This document shows positions 8,083 to 16,278 of a DNA stretch of 30,433 bases, in pieces; position 1 is the stretch's first letter, and each line of letters begins with the position of its first letter. The translations under genes and the position numbers were made by a program. The notes beneath the pieces are model-generated. The model worked only from the letters and a program-made list of their open reading frames with translations, ran no database searches and was not told the DNA's origin. Source of the stretch: Pseudomonadota bacterium (GTDB lineage: Bacteria; Pseudomonadota; Alphaproteobacteria; Azospirillales; Azospirillaceae); NCBI GenBank assembly GCA_023411035.1, contig JAEYPE010000241.1, positions 1 through 30,433 of the forward strand, in the 5' to 3' direction.

Positions 8083-9102
8083 ATGAACTCGCCCCAGACC
8101 GTTCTCGTGACCGGTGGTGCCGGCTATGTCGGCAGCCATTGCGTGGCGGAACTGCTCGATCGCGGTTTCCGGGTCGTCGTGCTCGACAACCTGCGCCAGG
8201 GCCACCGCGCCGCCGTGCCGTCCGATGCGGCCTTCGTCGAAGCCGACCTTGCCGACATGGACGCGCTGAGCCGCGTCTTCGCCGAATGGCGCTTCGACGC
8301 GGTGTTCCACTTCGCCGCCCTGTCGCTGGTCGGTGAATCGATGCGCGATCCGCACCTCTATCTGCACGGCAACACGGTCAACTCGCTGAACCTGATCCGC
8401 GCGGCGACCGGGGCCGGCGTGCGCAGGATGGTCTTCTCCTCCACCGCCAACCTGTTCGGCACGCCGGAGCGTCTGCCGATCGACGAGGAGACGGCCATCG
8501 ACCCCGGCAGCCCCTACGGCGAATCCAAGTTCTTCATCGAGCGGGCGCTGCACTGGGCGGACCGCTGCCACGGCCTGCGCTCCGCCTGCCTGCGCTACTT
8601 CAACGCCGCGGGGGCGCATCCGAACGGGCATCTGGGGGAGGATCACCATCCGGAAACCCACCTGATCCCGCTGGTGATGGACGCGGCGAGCGGGCGCCGC
8701 CCGCACATCGAGATTTTCGGCGACGACTATCCGACGCCGGACGGCACTTGCGTGCGCGACTACATCCATGTGTGCGACCTCGCCGACGCGCATATGCGGG
8801 TGCTGCCGGTGCTGGAGACGCGCAGCGTCCGCTTCAACCTGGGGAACGGCAAGGGCTACAGCGTCCGCGAGGTGATCGAGGCGACGGAGCGCGTCACCGG
8901 CCTGACGGTCCCGGTGAAGGTCGGGCCGCGCCGCGTCGGAGACCCGGCGGTTCTGATCGCCTCGTCGGAGCGCATCCGGACCGAACTGGGCTGGAACCCG
9001 CGTTTCCCCGATCTGGACAGCATCATCGGCAGCGCGTGGCAATGGCGCCGCCGCCATCCGAACGGCTACCGGGGTCCGGCCCTGGCGCAGGCCGCCGAGT
9101 GA
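8083..9102 (+). CDS. galE: UDP-glucose 4-epimerase
   Basis: This 339-residue short-chain dehydrogenase-fold enzyme interconverts UDP-glucose and UDP-galactose, supplying galactosyl donors for exopolysaccharide and lipopolysaccharide. The NAD-binding loop VTGGAGYVGSHC is at residues 8-19; the catalytic pair is a serine in FSSTANLFG (about 121) and the tyrosine/lysine of YGESK (Tyr145). LRYFNAAGAHP and CVRDYIHVCDLADAH are signature GalE segments, which separates it from other NDP-sugar epimerases. The ATG at 8083 is chosen because AAGGAA lies about 9 nt upstream and the Rossmann strand starts right after; 15 codons of in-frame upstream sequence lack a ribosome site. The MarR-type gene follows after 15 bp, so they are probably co-transcribed. 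Confidence 0.95.
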   Translation: MNSPQTVLVTGGAGYVGSHCVAELLDRGFRVVVLDNLRQGHRAAVPSDAAFVEADLADMDALSRVFAEWRFDAVFHFAALSLVGESMRDPHLYLHGNTVNSLNLIRAATGAGVRRMVFSSTANLFGTPERLPIDEETAIDPGSPYGESKFFIERALHWADRCHGLRSACLRYFNAAGAHPNGHLGEDHHPETHLIPLVMDAASGRRPHIEIFGDDYPTPDGTCVRDYIHVCDLADAHMRVLPVLETRSVRFNLGNGKGYSVREVIEATERVTGLTVPVKVGPRRVGDPAVLIASSERIRTELGWNPRFPDLDSIIGSAWQWRRRHPNGYRGPALAQAAE

Positions 9103-9117
9103 CGGAGAGACACAAAC

Positions 9118-9639
9118 ATGGACACGCAGCGCCGGGTGACCGCCGAAGCCAAGCCGGACGCCGTCGATGCGGCGGAGCTGGCCGAGTATCACGGGCTCGC
9201 CCGGCTGATCGAGCGAATGCACCGCCGGTTCCTGGACGTCGTGCGGGCCGGTCTGCTGAGGCAGGGGATCGACGACATCGGGCCGGTGCAGGCGCTGATG
9301 ATCATGCTGATCGGCGACGACGAGCCGTCCGTCCGCGACCTGATGGAGCGCGGCTATTACCTGGGGTCCAACGCGTCCTACAGCCTGAAGATCCTGGTGG
9401 AGGCGGGGTACATCGAGCGCGGGGCCAGCCAGCGCGACCGCCGCACGGCCCGCCTGCGCCTGACGGACAAGGGACGGATGCTGCGCGACGAGCTGTTCCG
9501 GCTGGAGCAGGTCCAGGCCACCGCGCTGGTCCGCAACGAGGCGGAGGCGGTCGACCTGAAGGCCGCCTACCGCACCCTGCGGCGGCTCGACCGCATCTGG
9601 GGCGACATGGTCCGCTATGCGGGTCAGGGTCTCGACTGA
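9118..9639 (+). CDS. MarR-family winged-helix regulator, LdtR-like
   Basis: A 173-residue DNA-binding protein. The winged helix lies at about residues 55-125: IGPVQALMIMLIGDDEPSVRDL, a recognition region GYYLGSNASYSLKILVEAGYI, and the wing ASQRDRRTARLRLTDKG, where the DRR motif is typical of MarR. The GYYLGSN-SY-LK string is, as I remember it, characteristic of the LdtR group in rhizobia and Liberibacter, linked there to cell-wall L,D-transpeptidase control and stress tolerance. GGAGAG lies shortly before the ATG. Coupling to galE suggests a role in envelope or polysaccharide regulation here, which is inference. No palindromic operator was found in the 15-bp gap to galE. Confidence 0.85.
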   Translation: MDTQRRVTAEAKPDAVDAAELAEYHGLARLIERMHRRFLDVVRAGLLRQGIDDIGPVQALMIMLIGDDEPSVRDLMERGYYLGSNASYSLKILVEAGYIERGASQRDRRTARLRLTDKGRMLRDELFRLEQVQATALVRNEAEAVDLKAAYRTLRRLDRIWGDMVRYAGQGLD

Positions 9640-9675
9640 CCGCCTTATGCTTCTTTCATCGGCAGGCATCCGCAC

Positions 9676-10869
9676 ATGACCGACACCTCCCATTCAATCC
9701 GTGCCCTGTCCGTCCGAGACGTGGAGCGTCTCCTCGAGTCCTCGTCGGCGGAGGCCCGCATCGACACGATGAGGAAACTGGCGGGCGATCTCGAAAAAGG
9801 GGGGCTGACCGACGCCGAACGGTCGCTGGCGCTGGAGGTCATGCACTGCTTCGCCGCCGACGCCGAGATGGCGGTGCGCGAGGCGGTGGCTTGGCAGATC
9901 CGCAACAACGCGATGCTGACGGCGGAATTGGCGGAGCGGCTGGTGAAGGACGTGGCCCGCGTCGCCTTCCCCATCCTGCGCGACGCCGGGAGCCTCAGCG
10001 ACGAGTTGCTGCTCGGCGTGCTGGCGGACCCGGATGCCGGCAAGCACATGGCCGTCGCCAATCGCCACACGGTGTCGGCGCGGGTGGCCGGGGCCATCGT
10101 GGAAACCGGCAACGTCGCGGTGGTGACCGCCCTGTTGCGCAATCCCGGTGCCGAATTGGCCGAACCGGCGCTGCACCGGGCGCTCGATCGGTTCGGACGG
10201 GTGCGCATGGTCAGCGAGGCCGCGGCGACCCGCCCCGGCCTGCCGCTGGCCGTGGTGGAGCGGCTGGTCGCCTTCGTGTCCGACGCGGTGCGCGCCACAC
10301 TGGCCCACACCCACGGCCTGTCGAAGGATCTGGTGGACCGGCTGACCAAGCGCGGGCGCGAATCGGCAACCCTGCGGCTGCTGCGCCCGGCGCTGCGCGA
10401 CGCGGAGGACGCGGAAGCGGCGGCCCGCTGGCTGCACGCCAACGGGCGGTTCACGACGGCGCTGCTGTTCCGCGTTCTGTGCGCGGGAGACATGGCGCTG
10501 TTCGTGGCGGGGCTGGGGGCGAAAGCCGGCATCCCGGAGGAGAATGCCCGCAAGCTGGCCTGGGACGACGGCGCGCTGGGTCTGCCGGCGGTGCTGAAGA
10601 AAGCGTCGGTGGCGCCGGTCCTGATGCCGCCCTTCCATGTGGCGATCGGCACGGCCAAGCGGATGGGCTATGAGGGCAGCGACAACCGCCGCGACGATTT
10701 CCAGGCGGAGGTCATGGCCGACCTGTTCGCCACCCTGACGCCGACGAACGAGTGGGCGGTGGACGAACTGCTGCTGCAACTGTTCGACGGCGCGTCGGAC
10801 GAGGTGATCGACCGGGCGCTGGATCAGGCGGGGCTGCCCTTCGCGCCGGTGCGTGGAACGGGGACGTGA
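9676..10869 (+). CDS. DUF2336 domain protein (HEAT-like helical repeats)
   Basis: This 397-residue protein matches the DUF2336 family, common in alphaproteobacteria and of unknown function. It is built from repeated helical pairs: AEMAVREAVAWQIRNNAML, VARVAFPILRDAGSLSDELLLGVL, AVANRHTVSARVAGAIVETG and a later AVVERLVAFVSDAVRATLAH series are HEAT-like, suggesting a curved protein-binding scaffold. There is no signal peptide, membrane helix or catalytic motif. It starts 36 bp after the MarR gene and may be the third gene of the galE unit, although its ribosome site is weak. It ends facing the tetR gene with only 19 bp between the stops. Confidence 0.85.
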   Translation: MTDTSHSIRALSVRDVERLLESSSAEARIDTMRKLAGDLEKGGLTDAERSLALEVMHCFAADAEMAVREAVAWQIRNNAMLTAELAERLVKDVARVAFPILRDAGSLSDELLLGVLADPDAGKHMAVANRHTVSARVAGAIVETGNVAVVTALLRNPGAELAEPALHRALDRFGRVRMVSEAAATRPGLPLAVVERLVAFVSDAVRATLAHTHGLSKDLVDRLTKRGRESATLRLLRPALRDAEDAEAAARWLHANGRFTTALLFRVLCAGDMALFVAGLGAKAGIPEENARKLAWDDGALGLPAVLKKASVAPVLMPPFHVAIGTAKRMGYEGSDNRRDDFQAEVMADLFATLTPTNEWAVDELLLQLFDGASDEVIDRALDQAGLPFAPVRGTGT

Positions 10870-10888
10870 GGGGGGAACACCCCACCAG

Positions 10889-11455
10889 TTAAAAAGCCTC
10901 TCCCGGAACCAGCACCTTCCCGCAAATATCCCGCGCCTTTTCGAACCGGTCCGGCGCCGCCGAGCGGGCGAGCAGCCCTTCGCCGAAAATGAAGGAATAG
11001 AACAGGTACGCGCGTGCGAACGCCTCGTCGGGCTCCAGCCCCATCCCGGCGAACAGGTCCGACACGCAACGCAGGCGTTCGCGGTCCACCTCCGCCACGA
11101 TCTCCGCGACGTGCGGGTCGCGGCGCGCCCAGTCGCGCATGGCCAGCTCGATGGAAATGCCGCGCGGGTTGCTGCTGCCGCCATAAAGCGACAGGACATA
11201 GCGGAGCCCCTCGGCGGGAGTGCGGCCATCCAGCCGGGTCTGCAATTTGATCGCTTCGATGCGGCCTGTCTTCCAGCCCTCCAGCATCGCTTCGACCAGT
11301 TCCATCCGGTCGCGGAAGTGCCAGTAGAAGCTGCCCTTGGTCACCTTCAGCCGCTTGGCGAGCACCTCCACCCGCACCTGCTCGACCCCGCCTTCCGCCA
11401 GGGCGGAGAAGGCGGCGGACAGCCAGGATTCGCGGTTCAGCGTCTTCGCTTCCAT
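10889..11455 (-). CDS. TetR-family transcriptional regulator
   Basis: A 188-residue regulator. The N-terminal helix-turn-helix (about residues 8-55) reads WLSAAFSALAEGGVEQVRVEVLA, then KRLKVTKGSFYWHFRDRMEL, the conserved TetR recognition helix and following segment. The remaining helices form the ligand and dimer domain, which diverges between members and does not reveal the effector. GGAGAG is about 6 nt before the ATG at 11455; a longer frame upstream runs through proline-rich sequence without a ribosome site. It lies downstream of matB on the same strand, separated by about 160 bp and a strong hairpin, so it probably has its own promoter. Its target is unknown. Confidence 0.9.
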   Translation of the reverse strand: MEAKTLNRESWLSAAFSALAEGGVEQVRVEVLAKRLKVTKGSFYWHFRDRMELVEAMLEGWKTGRIEAIKLQTRLDGRTPAEGLRYVLSLYGGSSNPRGISIELAMRDWARRDPHVAEIVAEVDRERLRCVSDLFAGMGLEPDEAFARAYLFYSFIFGEGLLARSAAPDRFEKARDICGKVLVPGEAF

Positions 11456-11573
11456 CAGGGACTCTCCGAAGACCTTGGGAGGGGGTTGCGGCTCACCGTG
11501 ACCTGTCCATAACCAGACGGGCGGATCAAACGCTGCACCATATACGGATTCGGCGGGGAACGGAAACGGGGGG

Positions 11574-11595
11574 GGGCGGAGCACACGCTCCGCCC
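11574..11595 (-). terminator. Stem-loop after matB
   Basis: A perfect 9-bp inverted repeat, GGGCGGAGC and GCTCCGCCC, with a 4-nt loop, about 20 bp beyond the matB stop. It is followed on the minus strand by a run of C rather than T, so termination may be partial or the hairpin may protect the 3' end. Confidence 0.5.
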
Positions 11596-11614
11596 GATTG
11601 CCGTCGCCGCTCCC

Positions 11615-13171
11615 TCAGGGCGCCTTCGCCGGGGTGAAGGTGTCCTTGTGGGCGTCGCGCAGCAGGTTTTTCTGCACCTTGCCCATGGCGTTGCGCGGCA
11701 GCTCGTCCATGAAGAAGACGCGCTTGGGCACCTTGAAATTGGCGAGCTGCTCCTTGCAGACGGCGACCACGGCGGCCTCGTCCGGGGTGGCGCTGCCCGG
11801 CTTGCGCAGCACGACGGCGGTCACCGCTTCGCCGAAGTCGGGGTGCGGCACGCCGACCACCGCCGATTCGACCACGCCGGGGATGGCGTCGATGACCGTC
11901 TCGACCTCCTTCGGGTAGACGTTGAAGCCGCCGGAGATGATGAGATCCTTGGCGCGCCCGACGATGTGCACATAGCCGCGCCCGTCGATCTTGCCGACGT
12001 CGCCGGTGATGAAGAAGCCGTCGGGCTTGATTTCCTGCTTCGTCTTTTCGGGCATCCGCCAGTAGCCGGAGAAAACGTTCGGCCCGGCCACCTCGATGAT
12101 GCCGATCTCGTCGGTGCCCAGAACCGCGCCGGTTTCCGGGTCCACCACGCGCACGCCGACCTCGGGGAGCGGGAAGCCGACCGTGCCGGGGATGCGGTCC
12201 CCGTCCAGCGGGTTGGAGGTCAGCATGCCGGTTTCCGTCATGCCGTAGCGCTCCAGGATGGCGTGTCCGGTGCGGGCGGAGAACTCCCGGTGGGTGTCGG
12301 CCAGCAGCGGCGCGGAGCCGGAGATGAACAGCCGCATGTGCGCCGTCGCCTCGCGGGTCAGGCCGGGATGGGCGAGCAGGCGGGTGTAGAAGGTCGGCAC
12401 GCCCATCATCACGGTGGCGCGCGGCAGCAGCCCCATGACCTGATCGGCGTCGAACTTCGGCAGGAACAGCATGGAGGAGCCGTTCAGCAGCATGCAGTTG
12501 GTCGCCACGAACAGGCCGTGCGTGTGGAAGATCGGCAGGGCGTGCAGCAGCACGTCGTCGGGCCGGAAGCCCCAGTAGCTGTGCAGCGTCAGCGCGTTGG
12601 AGCCGAGATTCCGGTGGCTCATCATCGCGCCCTTCGACCGCCCGGTGGTGCCGGAGGTGTAGAGGATCGCGGCGAGATCGTCGGCCTGCGCCGGAACGGT
12701 CGCGAAGTCCGTGCCCTTGCCCGCCGCCAGTTCCGGCAGCGTGCCGTCGCCATGGGTGCCGAGCGTCAGCAGATGGGCGACCTTGGCCTTGTCGGCGACC
12801 TCGCGCAGCGCGTGCGCGGATTCGGGACGGGCGACGAAGACATGCGGCTCCGCGTCGGTCAGGAAATACTCGACCTCGGCCTTGGTGTAGGCCGGGTTCA
12901 GCGGCAGGAACACGCCGCCGGCCCGCACGGTGGCGAGGTAGAGGATGATGTTCTCGACCGACTTCTCCACCTGCACGGCGACCCGGTCGCCCTTCTTCAG
13001 GCCGAGGTCGGCCAGTAGGTTGGCGTAGCGGCCCGTCAGCGCCTCTAGGTCGCCGTAAGTGACGGTGCGGGCGCCGTCCGTGCCCGGATCGGTTTCGGCG
13101 AAGGGGCGGCTGCGGTCCGCCGGAAAGCGGGAGCGGAACAGCTCGAACAGATTGTCGCCCGTGTCGGACAT
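11615..13171 (-). CDS. matB: Malonyl-CoA synthetase (malonate-CoA ligase)
   Basis: This 518-residue adenylate-forming enzyme joins malonate to CoA using ATP; MatB enzymes commonly also accept methylmalonate. All core motifs are intact: phosphate loop ILYTSGTTGRSKGAMMSH, HALPIFHTHGLF, LFISGSAPLLADTHREFS, ERYGMTETGM, FFITGDVGKID, the hinge IVGRAKDLIISGG, and the C-terminal catalytic lysine in PRNAMGKVQKNLL. The HALPI-HTHGLFVA and SGSAPLLADTHRE segments closely resemble the MatB proteins of Rhizobium and Rhodopseudomonas. AGGAG lies 6 nt before the ATG at 13171. It follows a GntR/FCD gene on the same strand, the known matR-matB arrangement, but no malonyl-CoA decarboxylase (matA) or malonate carrier (matC) is in the window. 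Confidence 0.92.
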   Translation of the reverse strand: MSDTGDNLFELFRSRFPADRSRPFAETDPGTDGARTVTYGDLEALTGRYANLLADLGLKKGDRVAVQVEKSVENIILYLATVRAGGVFLPLNPAYTKAEVEYFLTDAEPHVFVARPESAHALREVADKAKVAHLLTLGTHGDGTLPELAAGKGTDFATVPAQADDLAAILYTSGTTGRSKGAMMSHRNLGSNALTLHSYWGFRPDDVLLHALPIFHTHGLFVATNCMLLNGSSMLFLPKFDADQVMGLLPRATVMMGVPTFYTRLLAHPGLTREATAHMRLFISGSAPLLADTHREFSARTGHAILERYGMTETGMLTSNPLDGDRIPGTVGFPLPEVGVRVVDPETGAVLGTDEIGIIEVAGPNVFSGYWRMPEKTKQEIKPDGFFITGDVGKIDGRGYVHIVGRAKDLIISGGFNVYPKEVETVIDAIPGVVESAVVGVPHPDFGEAVTAVVLRKPGSATPDEAAVVAVCKEQLANFKVPKRVFFMDELPRNAMGKVQKNLLRDAHKDTFTPAKAP

Positions 13172-13251
13172 GAGCACTCCTATCCATGCGCCCCAAGGCC
13201 ACGCGCCCCAAGGTCCGGTGTGCCGATTTAGCACAGGCGTATCGCCTGGGC

Positions 13252-13270
13252 CACATCTTTGTATACAGAA
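13252..13270. promoter_or_regulatory. GTATAC-centred palindrome upstream of matB (putative MatR-type operator)
   Basis: The near-palindrome ATCTTTGTATACAGAAGA is centred on GTATAC at 13261-13266, just beyond the end of the GntR gene and about 90 bp before the matB start. GntR/FCD proteins bind short palindromes of this class, and my recollection is that rhizobial MatR sites contain TTGTATACA. A second GTATAC copy lies in the divergent promoter region at 14050. A separate small inverted repeat, CAGGCG-TAT-CGCCTG, is at 13234-13248. Confidence 0.55.
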
Positions 13271-13277
13271 GACGAGC

Positions 13278-14000
13278 TTACTGTATTTCACCGCCGCCCA
13301 TGATGGACACGAACTCGGTGAAGATGTCGATCTGGATGGTCACATGGCGCCGCATGGCGCCGTAGGCGGCCTCCGGATCGCCGGCCAGGATCGCCTCCAC
13401 CACGTCGTCATGCTCCTTGAAGCTGTCCTTGACGCGGGACGGGTGGTTGAGCTGATAGCGGCGGTAGGGGGCCAGCCGGGCGAACAGGCCGCGGGCGATG
13501 TCCTGGAGCGGCTCGTTGTGGCTGCCGGCCTGCACGGCCTCATGAAAGGCCCGGTTCACCGCGTAATAGGCGTCCAGCTCGCGCGCCTCCATGTGCGCCT
13601 TCGAGGTGTCGTGCAGGCGCTTCAGGGCTTGCTTCTCCTCTTCCGACATGCGGCGGGCGGCGTAGCGGGCGCAGAGCCCCTCGATTTCCGACATCACCTC
13701 GAACATCTGCACCATGCGGTGCAGCTTCAGCGGCGCCACCACCGCCCCCTGGCGCGGCTGCTTCTCCACCAGCCCGGCGTGGACAAGTTGGAGGATCGCC
13801 TCGCGGATCGGGGTGCGGGAGATGTTGAAGCGCTGCGCGAGGCTTTCCTCGTCCAGCCGCGTGCCGGGGCGCAGGCGGCCCAGGAAGATGTCCTCCTCGA
13901 TGGCGAGCCGGACCTCGTCTGCGCGTGTGGCGCCTTTCCTGTCGGCCATCGCGTCGGTCATCTTTTCGGCCATCTTCTCGGCGGTAATCCGATCGCCCAT
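13278..14000 (-). CDS. GntR/FCD-family regulator, MatR-like
   Basis: A 240-residue regulator with an N-terminal winged helix (about residues 26-90: VRLAIEEDIFLGRLRPGTRL, then ESLAQRFNISRTPIREAIL and a QPRQGAVV wing) and an all-helical C-terminal FCD ligand domain. Histidines in NRAFHEAV, KEHDDVVEAI and MRRHV occupy the positions that usually hold a metal ion and contact small organic acids. GGAAGGGAAG precedes the ATG at 14000. Its position next to matB and the GTATAC sites suggest MatR-like control by malonate or a related dicarboxylate such as methylmalonate. Divergent valine-degradation genes could belong to the same regulon. The name matR is not asserted, because ligand and target are inferred from context. 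Confidence 0.85.
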   Translation of the reverse strand: MGDRITAEKMAEKMTDAMADRKGATRADEVRLAIEEDIFLGRLRPGTRLDEESLAQRFNISRTPIREAILQLVHAGLVEKQPRQGAVVAPLKLHRMVQMFEVMSEIEGLCARYAARRMSEEEKQALKRLHDTSKAHMEARELDAYYAVNRAFHEAVQAGSHNEPLQDIARGLFARLAPYRRYQLNHPSRVKDSFKEHDDVVEAILAGDPEAAYGAMRRHVTIQIDIFTEFVSIMGGGEIQ

Positions 14001-14042
14001 CCCGAGCGCTTCCCTTCCTCAACCGCGGCTTTCCGCCGCCCC

Positions 14043-14060
14043 TGTGTCTGTATACGGGAG
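14043..14060. promoter_or_regulatory. Second GTATAC operator-like site in the divergent promoter region
   Basis: GTGTCTGTATACGGGAGA has GTATAC at 14050-14055 between the GntR gene and the acyl-CoA dehydrogenase gene. It shares TCTGTATAC with the reverse strand of the matB site. A weak promoter for the dehydrogenase (TAGACA at 14062, 16 nt, GATAGT at 14084) begins just downstream, so bound regulator would sit directly upstream of the -35 box. Confidence 0.5.
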
Positions 14061-14160
14061 ATAGACATCGCGTATCCAGGCATGATAGTTCTTCGCGCCA
14101 AGAATGAGAACCGGAGATCCGCGATGGACTCCGGGCCGATGCGGTCTGGGGAGGATGCGC

Positions 14161-15300
14161 ATGGATTTTGCGCTTTCGGAAGAGCAGCAGGCGTTCCGCG
14201 ACACGGCGCGCGATTTCGCGCAGCAGGAGATGGCGCCGAACGCCGCCCGCTGGGACGAGGAGAGCGTCTTTCCCGTCGACACTCTGCGCCAGGCCGCCGC
14301 GCTTGGCTTCGCCGGGATCTATGTCGGCGACGACGTGGGCGGTTCCGGCCTCGGGCGGCTGGACGCGGCGCTGATCTTCGAGGAACTGGCGGCGGCCTGC
14401 CCGTCCACGGCGGCCTACATCTCCATCCACAACATGGCGTCCTGGATGATCGACCGCTTCGGTAGCCGGGAGCAGCGCGAGCGCTTCCTGCCGAAGCTGA
14501 CGACCATGGAGCATTTCGCCAGCTATTGCCTGACCGAGCCGGGCGCCGGGTCGGACGCGGCGTCGCTGCGCACGCGGGCGGAGCGGGACGGCGACCATTA
14601 CGTCCTGAACGGGTCGAAGGCGTTCATTTCCGGCGGCGGCACGTCGGACGTCTATGTCTGCATGGTCCGCACCGGCGAACCCGGTCCGAAGGGCATCTCC
14701 TGCATCGTTGTGGAGAAGGGAACGCCCGGCCTGTCCTTCGGCAAGCAGGAGCACAAGCTGGGCTGGAAGAGCCAGCCGACCTCCGCGGTCATCTTCGAGA
14801 ACTGCCGCGTTCCCGTCGCCAACCGCATCGGCGAGGAGGGGGAAGGATTCCGCATCGCCATGAAGGGGCTGGACGGCGGGCGCCTGAACATCGCCGCCTG
14901 TTCGGTCGGCGGGGCGCGCTTCTGCCTGGAGCAGGCAGTGGCCTACACGGCGGAGCGCAAGCAGTTTGGCAAGCCGCTGAGCGCCTTCCAGGCGTTGCAG
15001 TTCAAGCTGGCCGACATGGCGACGGAGCTGGACGCCGCCCGGCTGATGCTGCACCGCGCCGCCGCCAGCCTGGACGCCGGGCTGCCGGAGGCGACGGCCC
15101 ACTGCGCCATGGCCAAGCGCTTCGCCACCGATGCCGGGTTCCAGGTGGTGAACGAGGCGCTGCAGCTCCACGGCGGCTACGGCTACATCAAGGAATATCC
15201 GATCGAGCGGATTTTCCGCGACCTGCGTGTGCACCAGATTCTGGAAGGCACCAACGAAATCATGCGCGTCATCATCGCCCGCCATCTTACCGGCGGCTGA
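14161..15300 (+). CDS. Acyl-CoA dehydrogenase, isobutyryl-CoA dehydrogenase type
   Basis: This 379-residue FAD enzyme oxidises a short branched acyl-CoA to its 2,3-enoyl form, passing electrons to ETF. The segments AAYISIHNMASWMIDRFG, SYCLTEPGAGSDAASL and KAFISGGGTSDVYVCMVRTG resemble isobutyryl-CoA dehydrogenase (human ACAD8) more than straight-chain members. The probable catalytic glutamate is Glu362 in HQILEGTNEIMR. GGGGAGG precedes the ATG at 14161; the 19 in-frame codons upstream are not homologous to the family. It is followed after about 70 bp by 3-hydroxyisobutyrate dehydrogenase, so the pair covers two valine-degradation steps. The enoyl-CoA hydratase, thioesterase and semialdehyde dehydrogenase that would complete the pathway are not in the window. 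Confidence 0.9.
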   Translation: MDFALSEEQQAFRDTARDFAQQEMAPNAARWDEESVFPVDTLRQAAALGFAGIYVGDDVGGSGLGRLDAALIFEELAAACPSTAAYISIHNMASWMIDRFGSREQRERFLPKLTTMEHFASYCLTEPGAGSDAASLRTRAERDGDHYVLNGSKAFISGGGTSDVYVCMVRTGEPGPKGISCIVVEKGTPGLSFGKQEHKLGWKSQPTSAVIFENCRVPVANRIGEEGEGFRIAMKGLDGGRLNIAACSVGGARFCLEQAVAYTAERKQFGKPLSAFQALQFKLADMATELDAARLMLHRAAASLDAGLPEATAHCAMAKRFATDAGFQVVNEALQLHGGYGYIKEYPIERIFRDLRVHQILEGTNEIMRVIIARHLTGG

Positions 15301-15372
15301 GGGCGGCGGCTAAAAACGGCGGCTGCAAAAATGGTGGTTGCGGACGCCACAATAAAACAAAGGGGAAACGCT

Positions 15373-16263
15373 ATGGCGACGATCGCCTTTATCGGGCTGG
15401 GCAACATGGGTGCGCCGATGATGCGCAACCTGCTGAAGGCCGGGCACTCCGTCCTGGCCTTCGACCTGTCGGAAGCCGCCTGCAACGCCGCGCGCGACGC
15501 CGGCGCCACCGTCGCCGCCGGGCCGGGCGCCGCGGCGTCGGAGGCCGAGGTGGTCATCACCATGCTGCCCGCCGGCAAGCATGTGCGCGAGGTCTACACC
15601 GCGCCCGACGGCATCATCGCCAAGGCCAAGCCGGGCAGCCTGTTCATCGATAGCTCCACCGTGGACGTGGACAGCGCCCGCGCCGTCGCCGCTGCGGCGG
15701 AGGCGGCGGGGCACGCCATGGTGGACGCGCCGGTTTCCGGCGGCGTCGGCGGTGCGGAGGCGGCGACCCTGACCTTCATGGTCGGCGGCAGCGACACCGC
15801 CTTCCGGCGCGCGGAGCCGATCCTGTCCGCCATGGGCAAGGCCATCGTCCACACCGGCGGGCCAGGCAACGGGCAGGCGGCGAAGATCTGCAACAACATG
15901 ATCCTCGGCATTTCCATGATCGGCGTGTCGGAAGCCTTCGCGCTCGCCGAGAAGCTGGGTCTGGAATCGCAGAAGCTGTTCGACGTGGCGTCCAAGTCGT
16001 CCGGCCAGTGCTGGTCGCTGACCAGCTATTGCCCGGTGCCGGGTCCGGTCCCGACCTCGCCGGCCAACCGCGACTACCAGCCGGGCTTCGCCGCGGCGCT
16101 GATGCTGAAGGACCTGAAGCTGGCCGTGGAGGCCGGGCAGAGCACCGGCAGCCCGCTGCCGCTGGGCGGCGAGGCCGCGCAGATGTACGCGCTGTTCTGC
16201 AACGCCGGTTTCGGCGGGAAGGACTTCTCTGGCATCGTCAACCTGCTGCGCGGGAAGAGCTGA
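15373..16263 (+). CDS. mmsB: 3-hydroxyisobutyrate dehydrogenase
   Basis: A 296-residue NAD-dependent enzyme of the beta-hydroxyacid dehydrogenase family that oxidises 3-hydroxyisobutyrate to methylmalonate semialdehyde in valine catabolism. Visible signatures: the N-terminal nucleotide-binding stretch IAFIGLGNMGAPMMRNLLKAG, the substrate motif FIDSSTVDVDSAR, DAPVSGGVGGAEAATLTFMVGG, and the catalytic lysine (Lys171) in GNGQAAKICNNMILG. The C-terminal DYQPGFAAALMLKDLKLA region is typical of mmsB rather than tartronate semialdehyde reductase. AGGGGAA lies 5 nt before the ATG. It belongs to the same plus-strand unit as the isobutyryl-CoA dehydrogenase and ends convergently against the IclR-synthetase fusion gene. 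Confidence 0.93.
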   Translation: MATIAFIGLGNMGAPMMRNLLKAGHSVLAFDLSEAACNAARDAGATVAAGPGAAASEAEVVITMLPAGKHVREVYTAPDGIIAKAKPGSLFIDSSTVDVDSARAVAAAAEAAGHAMVDAPVSGGVGGAEAATLTFMVGGSDTAFRRAEPILSAMGKAIVHTGGPGNGQAAKICNNMILGISMIGVSEAFALAEKLGLESQKLFDVASKSSGQCWSLTSYCPVPGPVPTSPANRDYQPGFAAALMLKDLKLAVEAGQSTGSPLPLGGEAAQMYALFCNAGFGGKDFSGIVNLLRGKS

Positions 16264-16278
16264 ACCCGCCCATATGCG

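Noticed and set aside
10870..10888. GGGG-N5-CCCC hairpin between the DUF2336 and tetR stops as a terminator
   Set aside because: The 4-bp stem is too weak to call, though convergent transcription must end near here.
13186..13217. Short tandem repeat GCGCCCCAAGG before matB
   Set aside because: Only two copies of an 11-bp unit in GC-rich leader DNA; no second copy near related genes, so treated as chance.
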